This document shows positions 26,217-33,746 of a DNA stretch of 64,000 nt, piece after piece (within the stretch, counting starts at the first letter, position 1; the number at the start of each line of letters is the position of its first letter). This stretch comes from Pseudovibrio zosterae (GTDB lineage Bacteria; Pseudomonadota; Alphaproteobacteria; Rhizobiales; Stappiaceae): positions 186,001 to 250,000 of the forward strand of contig NZ_JAWXVZ010000007.1 of assembly GCF_033843645.1 (NCBI RefSeq). The letters run 5' to 3'. The notes under the pieces were generated by a model, which was given only the letters and a program-made list of their open reading frames with translations, had not been told where the DNA came from and searched no databases. Both the position numbers and the translations under genes were made by a program.

Positions 26217-28087
26217 GCCTGCTGCAAGATGCCTTTGTTTATTTGGTCGCTGCAGTCATCGCGGTTCCGATTGCAAAGCGTTTGGGTCTTGGTTCCGTTC
26301 TAGGGTATCTGATCGCAGGCATTGTTATTGGCCCGTTGTTGGGGGTCGTGGGCTCTGAAACCGAAAAAGTAAAACACTTCGCCGAGTTCGGTGTTGTAAT
26401 GATGCTGTTTCTCGTTGGACTTGAGCTTCAGCCTGCCATGCTTTGGAAGATGCGTGCCAAGCTCTTGGGGCTCGGCGGGCTTCAAGTGCTCCTGAGTACA
26501 GCGCTGATCGGGGGGCTCGGCGTTGCCTTTTCGCTTCCATGGCAAACTGCGCTTGCCATTGGTATGACGCTCGCACTTTCGTCAACTGCGATTGTCCTGC
26601 AAACGCTCAATGAAAAGGGGCAGATGAAGACAGTTGGGGGGCAGTCGTCTTTCTCCGTGCTGCTTTTTCAGGATATTGCGGTCATTCCGATGCTAGCAAT
26701 ATTGCCATTGCTGGCCGTCTCTCACGCTCTGGGTGGAGATGGCAGCCACACAGCGCAGACGGGGCACAATGTGCTTTCAGCTTTGCCCGGATGGCTCCAA
26801 GCACTCGTTATTCTTGTTGTAATTGCCGCGATTATCGGCACTGGGCGCTACTTGATACGGCCAGTTTTCCGCTTCATAGCAGAGGCAAAGTTGCGGGAGA
26901 TCTTTACGGCAGCCGCTCTGTTGTTGGTGATAGGAATTGCTTTGCTCATGGAGGCCGTAGGCCTTTCGCCGGCACTGGGGACATTCCTCGCCGGGGTCGT
27001 ATTGTCGGATAGTGAATACAGACATGAGCTCGAAAGTGATATTGATCCGTTCAAGGGGTTGCTACTTGGCCTCTTCTTCATTTCTGTGGGGGCGGGCGTA
27101 GACTTCGAGCTGCTTTTTGGCGCGCCTGGAACAATCTTCGGGCTCGCGTTTGGCATTCTATCACTTAAATTTATTGTGCTTTACATACTCGCTGTGGGCT
27201 TCAGGTTGCCAACAGCTGATAGATGGCTTTTTTCGCTGGGGCTGGCTCAGGCTGGTGAGTTTGCGTTTGTTTTATTTGGCTTTGCATTAAGCGCAGGCGC
27301 AATCCCTCCAGACCTTGCCAAGATGCTGACGCTCGTTGTGGCCATTACAATGCTCATCACACCCGCGCTGTTCATAGTGCATGACAGGGTTATCGCACCG
27401 CGTTTGGTCGAGAAAAATGAGCGAAAAGCCGACATCATTGACGAAACGGGTCCCGTGGTTGTGGCCGGTGTTGGGCGATATGGCCAGGTCGTGGCCCGGC
27501 TTCTCATGAGCTCAGGCTACAAGGTCATCGTTCTTGACCATGATCCTCAAGAGATCGAAGCCCTTGGCCGCGTAGGCATCAAGACCTTTTACGGAGACGC
27601 GTCCCGCCCTGACCTTCTCCACGCCGCAGGCCTGGAAGAAGCAAAGCTGTTTGTCGCTGCAATTGATAACCGCGACCAACAAACCCTGATGGTGGAGCAT
27701 GTTGCCAAGACTTATCCGCATTTGAAAATCGTTGCACGAGCTTTCGATCGGCATCATGTTTACGAGCTTGAGATCGCAGGGGCTCATGTTGCCGAACGGG
27801 AGCTGTTTGAAAGCTCCATAACCATGGGGCGAAAGGCACTTGTGCTATTGGGTCTGCATCCTTTTCTTGCAGAGCGGAAGTCACGGGCGTTTCGTTCGCA
27901 TGATTTGGAAACCTTGGACCAGCTTCGTGATCGATGGATCACTGAGGGCGTGGATCAACACTACCTTGACACAATCAAATCACGCGGAGAGCAGCTCTTG
28001 GATGTCATGAAGCTGGATAACAACGATGTCGCGAGACAGGCTGATGATGGTTGGCTACCACCGCCCAAGGGAGATGCAAACAGCTGA
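26213..28087 (+). CDS. Glutathione-regulated K+/H+ antiporter, KefB/KefC family
   Basis: The 624-residue CPA2 antiporter has an N-terminal membrane domain of about 12 helices (first 400 residues) with LGSVLGYLIAGIVIGP, FLVGLELQP and ALGTFLAGVVLSDSEYRHELESDIDPFKGLLLGLFFISVGAGVD. A cytoplasmic KTN/TrkA-N domain follows (GPVVVAGVGRYGQVVARLL, DHDPQEIEALGRVG, YGDASRPDLLHAAGL). Kef channels are held shut by glutathione and opened by glutathione S-conjugates, acidifying the cell to limit electrophile damage. The presence of gshA, GSTs and ene-reductases in this window fits that role. Confidence 0.92.
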   Translation: MSLLQDAFVYLVAAVIAVPIAKRLGLGSVLGYLIAGIVIGPLLGVVGSETEKVKHFAEFGVVMMLFLVGLELQPAMLWKMRAKLLGLGGLQVLLSTALIGGLGVAFSLPWQTALAIGMTLALSSTAIVLQTLNEKGQMKTVGGQSSFSVLLFQDIAVIPMLAILPLLAVSHALGGDGSHTAQTGHNVLSALPGWLQALVILVVIAAIIGTGRYLIRPVFRFIAEAKLREIFTAAALLLVIGIALLMEAVGLSPALGTFLAGVVLSDSEYRHELESDIDPFKGLLLGLFFISVGAGVDFELLFGAPGTIFGLAFGILSLKFIVLYILAVGFRLPTADRWLFSLGLAQAGEFAFVLFGFALSAGAIPPDLAKMLTLVVAITMLITPALFIVHDRVIAPRLVEKNERKADIIDETGPVVVAGVGRYGQVVARLLMSSGYKVIVLDHDPQEIEALGRVGIKTFYGDASRPDLLHAAGLEEAKLFVAAIDNRDQQTLMVEHVAKTYPHLKIVARAFDRHHVYELEIAGAHVAERELFESSITMGRKALVLLGLHPFLAERKSRAFRSHDLETLDQLRDRWITEGVDQHYLDTIKSRGEQLLDVMKLDNNDVARQADDGWLPPPKGDANS

Positions 28088-28127
28088 TCTTTGTGAACTT
28101 GCGGGCCTGTCTTCGGGACGCACTTGG

Positions 28128-29048
28128 TTATAACGGGTGGACTTGGTCACGATCGGGAAGCCTGAGAGGCTTGAGGAAATCTATGAAGGACCGCAGTGGT
28201 GTGATGCTGCGGTATTCCTTTGGAAAGTACAGGTGCAGTGCCGCGAGATCTATGCTGAATTCCTTGAGGAGTTCAACAAGGGTGCCATTCTTTTGGTCCG
28301 CGCTCGTCAAGGCGCGTGGCATGTAGGCAAGACCGACACCTGATCGCGCTTGCTCAAGCAGCACAGGCAAACTGTTTGTCACCATATTGCCGCTCACATT
28401 TGCGGTAATGCGGCCTCCGTCCGTTTTAAAGTCCCAATCGGCGAACTTTCGCGATGTCTGGTAGCGATAACGCAAGCAGTTGTGCCCAAGAAGCTCGCGA
28501 GGATGGTCGGGTACGAAAGTGGTCTTCAAATATGAAGGGGCGGCAACCACACTGGTCTTCAGGGGACCGGTAAGCGGAATGGCAACCATATCCTGCTGGA
28601 TTAGATCGCCAAACCTGATGCCAGCGTGAAATCCTTCGCCGATAACATCTGCAAGACCATCAGAAAAATTAAATTCCAACTCAATTTCCGGGAAGGCCTG
28701 CATGAACTGGGGGAGGATGGGCTTTAGGATCAGCTGATAGGCCAGCTCCGGCAGGCTGATGCGCAGTGCGCCTCGCGCACCTTTCCCCGTCCTCAGGGCC
28801 TCCTGGAGGGCCGCAGAGAGTTGCTCAAAGGCGGGCTGCGTGCCTTCGTGTAAAGCCCGTCCAGCCTCTGTTAACTGGATGGAACGGGTTGTTCTCACAA
28901 ACAAAGCAACGCCCATATCCTCTTCCAGTTTCTTCAGTTGATGGCTGACGGTGGAAGCTTTCAATCCAAGATGCTCCGCGGCCGCTCGCAAAGAACCCAG
29001 CTTGGCAATGGCGGAGAAGATCTCCAAATGGGTCAGGGGAAGTCTCAT
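28128..29048 (-). CDS. LysR-family transcriptional regulator
   Basis: The 306-residue protein has a typical LysR N-terminal HTH (THLEIFSAIAKLGSLRAAAEHLGLKASTVSHQLKKLEEDMGVALFVRTTRSIQLTEAG) followed by a periplasmic-binding-like effector domain (ALRISLPELAYQLILKPILPQFMQAFPEIELEF). It resembles the AaeR/DmlR-like group that often controls a neighbouring oxidoreductase. It is divergent from the flavodoxin-2 gene at 29162, and a palindrome at 29051-29065 touches its own start region, so autoregulation and control of the neighbour are likely. Confidence 0.88.
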   Translation of the reverse strand: MRLPLTHLEIFSAIAKLGSLRAAAEHLGLKASTVSHQLKKLEEDMGVALFVRTTRSIQLTEAGRALHEGTQPAFEQLSAALQEALRTGKGARGALRISLPELAYQLILKPILPQFMQAFPEIELEFNFSDGLADVIGEGFHAGIRFGDLIQQDMVAIPLTGPLKTSVVAAPSYLKTTFVPDHPRELLGHNCLRYRYQTSRKFADWDFKTDGGRITANVSGNMVTNSLPVLLEQARSGVGLAYMPRALTSADQKNGTLVELLKEFSIDLAALHLYFPKEYRSITPLRSFIDFLKPLRLPDRDQVHPL

Positions 29049-29050
29049 TG

Positions 29051-29065
29051 GTGTATATTATACAC
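29051..29065. promoter_or_regulatory. Palindromic operator candidate for the LysR regulator
   Basis: GTGTATA and TATACAC flank a single T, forming a perfect palindrome two bases upstream of the LysR start codon; ATT/AAT outer bases extend it with one mismatch. LysR proteins bind T-N11-A type dyads, which this contains. The location in the 113-base divergent promoter suggests control of the NAD(P)H oxidoreductase gene and of lysR itself. Confidence 0.55.
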
Positions 29066-29161
29066 TAATGAAGTCAAAATACAGGGCTTTATCGAATAAA
29101 GAGGCGGCGTTACCTCTTGTGTTGAACGTTGGTTCGATCACTTGTGAGGTAGAAAAGTCAA

Positions 29162-29767
29162 ATGAAAACGCTCGTGTTAAATGCACACCCAGATATTGAG
29201 AATTCAAAAATCAACAGTCTTTGGTACAAAGCTTTTGCAAAAGAAAAAGGTGTAACACAGCGCCTTCTTTCCGAAGTCGTAGTAGGGCCGAATTATCAAT
29301 TCGATATTGATAGGGAGCAGAGCTTTTTATTAGGCCACGATAGAATTATACTTCAATTTCCGTGGTATTGGTATTCTGCGCCAGCCATCATGAAGGCATA
29401 TATCGACCAAGTGCTTTCATACGGCTTTGCCTACGGCCCCGATGGCGACAAGCTGGCTGGCAAGGAGGCCTTGATTTTAACCTCAACAGGTGGACCAGAG
29501 GTCAGCTATCATGCGGGAGGCTACAACAACTTCTCGATGGACGAGTTTTTGAAGCCATTCCAGCAGACTTTCTTGTTGGCTAAGGCAGTCTACCTCAGTC
29601 CCTATGTGTTTCATGGCGGGGTTACTGCAACAGAAAGTGAACTTGAAGCCTCCGTCGAGGCCATGCTGGCCCATGTTCTGGACCGCGAACTCAACCCTCA
29701 GGTCAAACTCGACAGGTTGTTGAAAGAGCTTCAAGTTTATAACGAAGGCCCCAGTGAGGTAGCTTAG
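29162..29767 (+). CDS. NAD(P)H:quinone oxidoreductase-like flavodoxin-2 protein
   Basis: The 201-residue protein belongs to the NQO1/KefG/MdaB family. It starts KTLVLNAHPDIENSKINSLW, has FPWYWYSAPAIMKAYIDQVLSYGFAYGPDG, the hallmark flavin and dimer-interface stretch, and TSTGGPEVSYHAGG. It is a likely cytoplasmic flavoprotein reducing quinones by two electrons. Unlike the kefF-like gene 3.5 kb upstream it has no antiporter next to it, and a divergent LysR regulator suggests induction by a quinone or phenolic signal. Confidence 0.85.
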   Translation: MKTLVLNAHPDIENSKINSLWYKAFAKEKGVTQRLLSEVVVGPNYQFDIDREQSFLLGHDRIILQFPWYWYSAPAIMKAYIDQVLSYGFAYGPDGDKLAGKEALILTSTGGPEVSYHAGGYNNFSMDEFLKPFQQTFLLAKAVYLSPYVFHGGVTATESELEASVEAMLAHVLDRELNPQVKLDRLLKELQVYNEGPSEVA

Positions 29768-29797
29768 GTCTAGCGTACCCCCCTAATTAACGGAAAA

Positions 29798-29814
29798 GGG
29801 CGCCAATGGCGCCC
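29798..29814 (-). terminator. Hairpin terminator between convergent flavoprotein and gntR genes
   Basis: A perfect 7-bp stem (GGGCGCC/GGCGCCC, loop AAT) is followed on the minus strand by TTTTCC, the polarity needed to end the gntR transcript. On the plus strand no T-run follows, so any effect on the flavoprotein transcript would be weaker. Confidence 0.65.
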
Positions 29815-29862
29815 TCGAAACCCTGAATTATTTGCCCCGAAAGGGTTTCATTGTATCCACCC

Positions 29863-30582
29863 TCAGTCAATGAGAGGGAACTTCATCCGGCCGATGTGAT
29901 CTTTCAACAAGCCAACGGCAGCTTCAACATCACGTGCAAGTGCGGCTTCTTTTATTGCCCGATGATCCTCACTGGCTTGTGCAGTGTAACTCAGGTCCGG
30001 GTACTTCAAGCCGCGGTAGCGTTCTGTTTGATCGTATAGAATTTCCAGCAGCATTGGAGCCCATTTGGACTCGCTGCCGCCGACCAATGCGCGGTGAAAA
30101 TTATGGTTTGCATTCTCCCAACGGAGCCACTGTCGACGAGGGTCAGGAGATGGGTTTGTTTCAACTTCTGTGAGCTGATTAAAGGTTGTAACGACACGGT
30201 CTTCCCAAGCCTTGTCGCCACTCTCGATCGAGGCAGCAAGAGCCGCCGTTTCAATCGTCATGCGTTGTGTCAGAAGATCTTCCAGTTCCTGCTCTGAAAC
30301 GGTTGGGACAAAGAAGCCCTTGTGGCTTTCACTTTGCACCAGGCCGTTTGAAGCAAGCTTTGAAAGGGCTTCCCGGAGCGGCGTAGGCCCAATACCTAGG
30401 CTTTCGCTGAGCTCTTTGATTTTCAGACGCTGTCCTGGCACCAATTGTCCCGTCAAAATGTCCTCACGCAGGTATGCTTGTGCGCTGTCGATCAGAGAGC
30501 CGGGAGTGCTGCGCCGTTCCGGCGCGAGCGCCGGGGAAGCGAGTGGTGAGAGGTCACGCATCTTGAGGTGGTCCGTTACCAT
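29863..30582 (-). CDS. GntR-family (FadR/FCD) transcriptional regulator
   Basis: The 239-residue protein has a GntR winged helix (AYLREDILTGQLVPGQRLKIKELSESLGIGPTPLREALSKLASNGLVQSESHKGFFV) and an all-helical FCD effector domain with the metal/ligand-binding pattern (HNFHRALVGG and EDHRAIKEAALARDVEAA) expected of the VanR/FadR group. FCD regulators respond to small organic acids. No obvious target gene is adjacent; its promoter faces the repA upstream region, so a role outside this window is possible. The start at 30582 is the first ATG but MRDL at 30561 is an alternative. Confidence 0.85.
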   Translation of the reverse strand: MVTDHLKMRDLSPLASPALAPERRSTPGSLIDSAQAYLREDILTGQLVPGQRLKIKELSESLGIGPTPLREALSKLASNGLVQSESHKGFFVPTVSEQELEDLLTQRMTIETAALAASIESGDKAWEDRVVTTFNQLTEVETNPSPDPRRQWLRWENANHNFHRALVGGSESKWAPMLLEILYDQTERYRGLKYPDLSYTAQASEDHRAIKEAALARDVEAAVGLLKDHIGRMKFPLID

Positions 30583-31164
30583 TTTGTGTCATAGACCCTT
30601 GCATCAGAGGATGGGCCGTTTTGGGAAAGTCTGTGAATGATCACAGGGCACGAAGTGCCTAATGGAAACTACCAAAACCGCTGGTGTCGGCCATACGAAA
30701 TTGATGTAAACGCTTGGTAATGCACAATCGGTCGCACCCTGCAGTAGGTGCCAGTTGTGAAAGACGTGAAAGATTCTACACAAACGATAAAAGGGTGATG
30801 CAAGTCACAGGGGTGCAGGTCACTTGGTTGTATCTTGAGATGTTTTCTACTTAATATATTTCACAAATGAGCATCATCTGCAGAGGCATTTGCTTCAAGC
30901 GTCCAATACGTGTGTAAGATTCGGATTTTTTGAGCAAGGAAAGCTAAGCCACTCTCGCGACACCGTTCTTTGGCAAGAATTCTGCGGCTCCGTGCGGTTT
31001 TGCACGTTTCTGGTGAAACGATGCGATGTCGCCTAATAAATTGTTAAATAAAGATAATTCCGCTGCGAACCCCATAAACCCACCGAAAAGTTAAAGTGCA
31101 TTAACCAAAAAGGGATTGCACTCATAAGTGGCTCTAGTACTCTCCAGACGCATATGGAGGCTTT
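30583..31164. other. 582-base region upstream of repA with short direct repeats
   Basis: No gene is supported here. It should hold the repABC promoter and RepA/RepB operator. I see a tandem pair GTGAAAGAC/GTGAAAGAT (30757-30774) and a spaced pair TGCAAGTCAC/TGCAGGTCAC (30799-30808 and 30814-30823). Two copies each is too few to call iterons; repABC origins normally lie in repC instead. The region is visibly AT-rich near 30840-30870. Confidence 0.45.
30631..30646. promoter_or_regulatory. 16-bp palindrome upstream of the gntR gene
   Basis: CTGTGA-ATGA-TCACAG is a perfect inverted repeat 49 bases upstream of the GntR start. It resembles a CRP/FNR-family half-site pair, but the four-base spacer is shorter than the six of the enteric CRP site. 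It could equally be the GntR protein's own operator. Confidence 0.4.
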
Positions 31165-32418
31165 TTGAGCCAACTTTCCGTTTGGGGGCTGAGACACGTG
31201 CAATACGGCAATACTACTCTTACTCGCGACGAAACGCCGTCGGAGAAGATTTCCCGCTATTCGCAGATCCTTTCGGGTCAGCTCCATCGTTTGCGTCAGG
31301 AGCTGTATCCTCCAGAAGCGCACAAAAAGCTGCGCTCTTTTTCTTCCGTCGATGTGGCGCGTTTGATTGGCGTTTCTGAATCTACAATTCGCCAGCTCGA
31401 CCTGGATGGTGAGGGGCCCAGCCCAACGCGTCTAGCAAACGGGCGCAGGAGTTACACTCTAGAGCAGATCAATGAGATTCGTCAGGTTTTGGCCGCCCGC
31501 AAACGTGGTGATGAAGCGGTAAACATCCTGCCCTATCGCCGCGAAGGTGAGCCGTTGCAGGTTGTGGCTTGCGCGAACTTCAAGGGAGGTTCAGCCAAGA
31601 CAACCACCAGCACACACCTTGCGCACTATCTGGCGTTGCGCGGGTATCGGGTGCTTGCCATCGATCTGGATCCGCAGGCCTCCCTTTCCGCCATGTTCGG
31701 CATCCAGCCCGAGTTTGATGTGGAGCCGAACTGCACCATTTTCGGCGCTCTGCGCTATGATGACGAGCGTCGTCCGTTATCGGAGGTCATTCGTCCCACT
31801 TATTTTGACAATCTGGATCTCGTTCCCGCCAATCTGGAACTGGCAGAGTTCGAACATATAGTTCCTTCTGCAATTGCATCTGGCGCCTCTACGGGGGATG
31901 ATATTTTCTTCCGTCGCGTGAAAAACGTGCTCATGGAAGTTAACGATCGCTACGATGTTGTTGTGATTGATTGTCCTCCGCAACTTGGCTTCCTTACGCT
32001 CGGAGCCCTTTTCGCCGCGACAGGCCTTTTGATTACACTTCACCCTCAGATGCTTGATTTGGCGAGCTGCAACCAGTTTCTTGGTATGTCTTCCGATTTG
32101 ATGGCCGTTATTGAAAACAATGGCGGTGAAATGAGCCTTGACTGGATGCGTTTCCTGGTCACGCGCCATAATCCGAACGACAGCCCTCAAACGCGCGTTG
32201 TTGGTTTGCTGCGGGCACTGTTCGGAGAAGACGTTTTGACCGCACCTGCACTGGAGTCCACTGCAGTGGCGAATGCGGGTCTTGAGAAAAAGTCTCTTTA
32301 TGAGCTGGAACCGGGCGCAATTGGTCGCGAGACGTTGAAGCGAGCGCTGGAAAGCATTGATACCGTTAACAGCGAGATTGAAGAGCTGATGAGAACTTCA
32401 TGGGGTCGCAAGCTATGA
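31165..32418 (+). CDS. repA: Plasmid partition ATPase RepA (ParA family) of a repABC system
   Basis: The 417-residue RepA combines an N-terminal MerR-like DNA-binding helix region (SSVDVARLIGVSESTIRQLDLDGEGPSPTR, YTLEQINEIRQVLA) with a ParA ATPase core: deviant Walker A KGGSAKTTTSTHLA, DLDPQASLSAMFG, and Walker B VVIDCPPQLGF. RepA partitions the replicon and represses the repABC operon. I accept a TTG start at 31165 preceded by GGAGG; an ATG at 31154 runs only four codons to TGA (MEAF). It overlaps repB (ATGA), so the operon is tightly coupled. Confidence 0.95.
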   Translation: MSQLSVWGLRHVQYGNTTLTRDETPSEKISRYSQILSGQLHRLRQELYPPEAHKKLRSFSSVDVARLIGVSESTIRQLDLDGEGPSPTRLANGRRSYTLEQINEIRQVLAARKRGDEAVNILPYRREGEPLQVVACANFKGGSAKTTTSTHLAHYLALRGYRVLAIDLDPQASLSAMFGIQPEFDVEPNCTIFGALRYDDERRPLSEVIRPTYFDNLDLVPANLELAEFEHIVPSAIASGASTGDDIFFRRVKNVLMEVNDRYDVVVIDCPPQLGFLTLGALFAATGLLITLHPQMLDLASCNQFLGMSSDLMAVIENNGGEMSLDWMRFLVTRHNPNDSPQTRVVGLLRALFGEDVLTAPALESTAVANAGLEKKSLYELEPGAIGRETLKRALESIDTVNSEIEELMRTSWGRKL

Positions 32419-33494
32419 GCAAAGCCAAAGACCGGAAGAATGCGCTAGATAACCTTTTTGGCGGCGGAGGCATGGCTGGCATGGTGGCCGCCGGTGCCTC
32501 AGCGCGCCCTCGCCTTTCTTCTGGTGCCATCGGTGCTGCTGAGATTAATCTTATCCGTGATGAACGCGACAAGCTGCGCGTTGAGGTCGATGAGCTTACG
32601 GGCAAGCTTTCGACGTCTGTTGCTGTCGTCGAGTTGGATACGGCGAAGGTACAGCCCTCTTTTGTTCCGGATCGAATGGTTGTGGAGCATGACCCTGCCT
32701 TTGAAGCGCTGAAAGCATCAATCAAAGAGACAGGGCAACAAGTTCCGATCCTGGTGCGTCCGCACCCTTCTGAAGCCGATAGTTTCCAAATCGCTTATGG
32801 CCACCGTCGTTGGCGGGCCTGCCGTGAACTGGGAATGCCGGTGCGAGGGGTTGTCCGCGAACTCACCGATGAAGAACTTTTGATTGCTCAGGGGCAGGAA
32901 AACCATGAGCGCAAGGATCTCAGTTTCATAGAAACCTGCCTTTTCGTGCTGCGCCTTTCCTCAGACTATCCGCAATCCGTTATCTGCAAGGCCATCAACA
33001 AGGACAAATCACTTGTCTCGAAGTACCGAAAGCTGGCGGCAACCATGCCGGAGGACTTCCTTGTTCGCATTGGCCCCGCACCCAAGATTGGCCGTCCGCG
33101 CTGGGAAGAACTCGCCGGTTATTTCCATGAGGATGGCTCGCTGAGCCCAGGCCACCAGAAGGCCGTAGAGTGGTTGTTTGCCTCCGAGGCTTTTGGGGAA
33201 CTGGATAGCGATGAGCGTTTCATCTCCATTTTGGAGGCGTTGAACGAAACCCCGTCGGAGGCTCAAACGCCACCTGAGCAGAACAACGCGCAAACCTCAC
33301 CGGTAACGGATGTCTCCTCGTCATCGCGCAAAGGGTGGTTTGGCGAAAAGCGCGTTGCTTTCAAGCAAGGACCTAAAGCGACCAGCTTCACCGTTGATCA
33401 CCGCGCCCACCCTCTTCTGGCATCCTATTTAATGGAGCGTATGGAGGAGCTGGTTCGGCAGTTCGAGGAAGAGCATGGGGAGGAGGGTCAGTGA
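32415..33494 (+). CDS. repB: Plasmid partition protein RepB (ParB family)
   Basis: This ParB-type protein (359 residues from the ATG at 32415; the frame extends to 32400) starts with SKAKDRKNALDNLFGGG, the RepA-interaction region. It carries IKETGQQVPILVRPH and YGHRRWRACRELG (ParB CTPase/box II region, with QGQENHERKDLSFIE) and a central HTH (SDYPQSVICKAINKDKSLVSKYRKLAATMP). RepB binds 16-bp parS palindromes; two sit 4.2 kb downstream at 37726 and 37784. The start overlaps the repA stop codon in an ATGA. Confidence 0.95.
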   Translation: MSKAKDRKNALDNLFGGGGMAGMVAAGASARPRLSSGAIGAAEINLIRDERDKLRVEVDELTGKLSTSVAVVELDTAKVQPSFVPDRMVVEHDPAFEALKASIKETGQQVPILVRPHPSEADSFQIAYGHRRWRACRELGMPVRGVVRELTDEELLIAQGQENHERKDLSFIETCLFVLRLSSDYPQSVICKAINKDKSLVSKYRKLAATMPEDFLVRIGPAPKIGRPRWEELAGYFHEDGSLSPGHQKAVEWLFASEAFGELDSDERFISILEALNETPSEAQTPPEQNNAQTSPVTDVSSSSRKGWFGEKRVAFKQGPKATSFTVDHRAHPLLASYLMERMEELVRQFEEEHGEEGQ

Positions 33495-33509
33495 TGAGGT
33501 AGGCCCGAA

Positions 33510-33595
33510 ATAGAAAAGGCCTTGCTGACGGCAATCAGCAAGACCTAAATCTATAACCCAAACAGGTGAGCCACCTGGTCAGGATCATCCTTAGC
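33510..33595 (-). ncRNA. Probable counter-transcribed RNA (ctRNA) between repB and repC
   Basis: All repABC replicons examined encode a small antisense RNA here that limits repC expression. On the minus strand I see a possible promoter (TTGATT at 33631-33626, 18-base gap, TAGGAT at 33607-33602), then a hairpin with CAGGTG/CACCTG arms (33563-33577). A 12-bp terminator stem (33517-33546, one mismatch) follows, then TTTTCTATTT. The predicted RNA would be about 85 nucleotides with one stem-loop plus terminator, similar in design to known ctRNAs. The 5' end is an estimate. Confidence 0.5.
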
Positions 33596-33746
33596 AAGAG
33601 CATCCTACGACAATGTGGCGGCGCGAATCAAGGGACGAATATCCCTTGAAACGACTAAGTGCGCCTTTCAGCCGGTTTGATTCCCATTATCCCCACGGTT
33701 AATCCGTCAGGACGCGGTTGCATTTGCTTCCGTGAATGGATCTGTC

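Noticed and set aside
30740..30760. TGGCACCTACTGC on the minus strand as a second sigma-54 promoter
   Set aside because: The -24 to -12 spacing is two bases too short and the -12 element lacks TTGC.
30757..30823. Short direct repeats upstream of repA as plasmid iterons
   Set aside because: Only two copies of each unit exist and repABC replicons use an origin inside repC.
33628..33649. Perfect TCAAGGGA/TCCCTTGA hairpin in the repB-repC gap as the ctRNA terminator
   Set aside because: No U-run follows it on either strand; the hairpin at 33517-33546 has one on the minus strand and is the better terminator. This one may be the repC leader structure.
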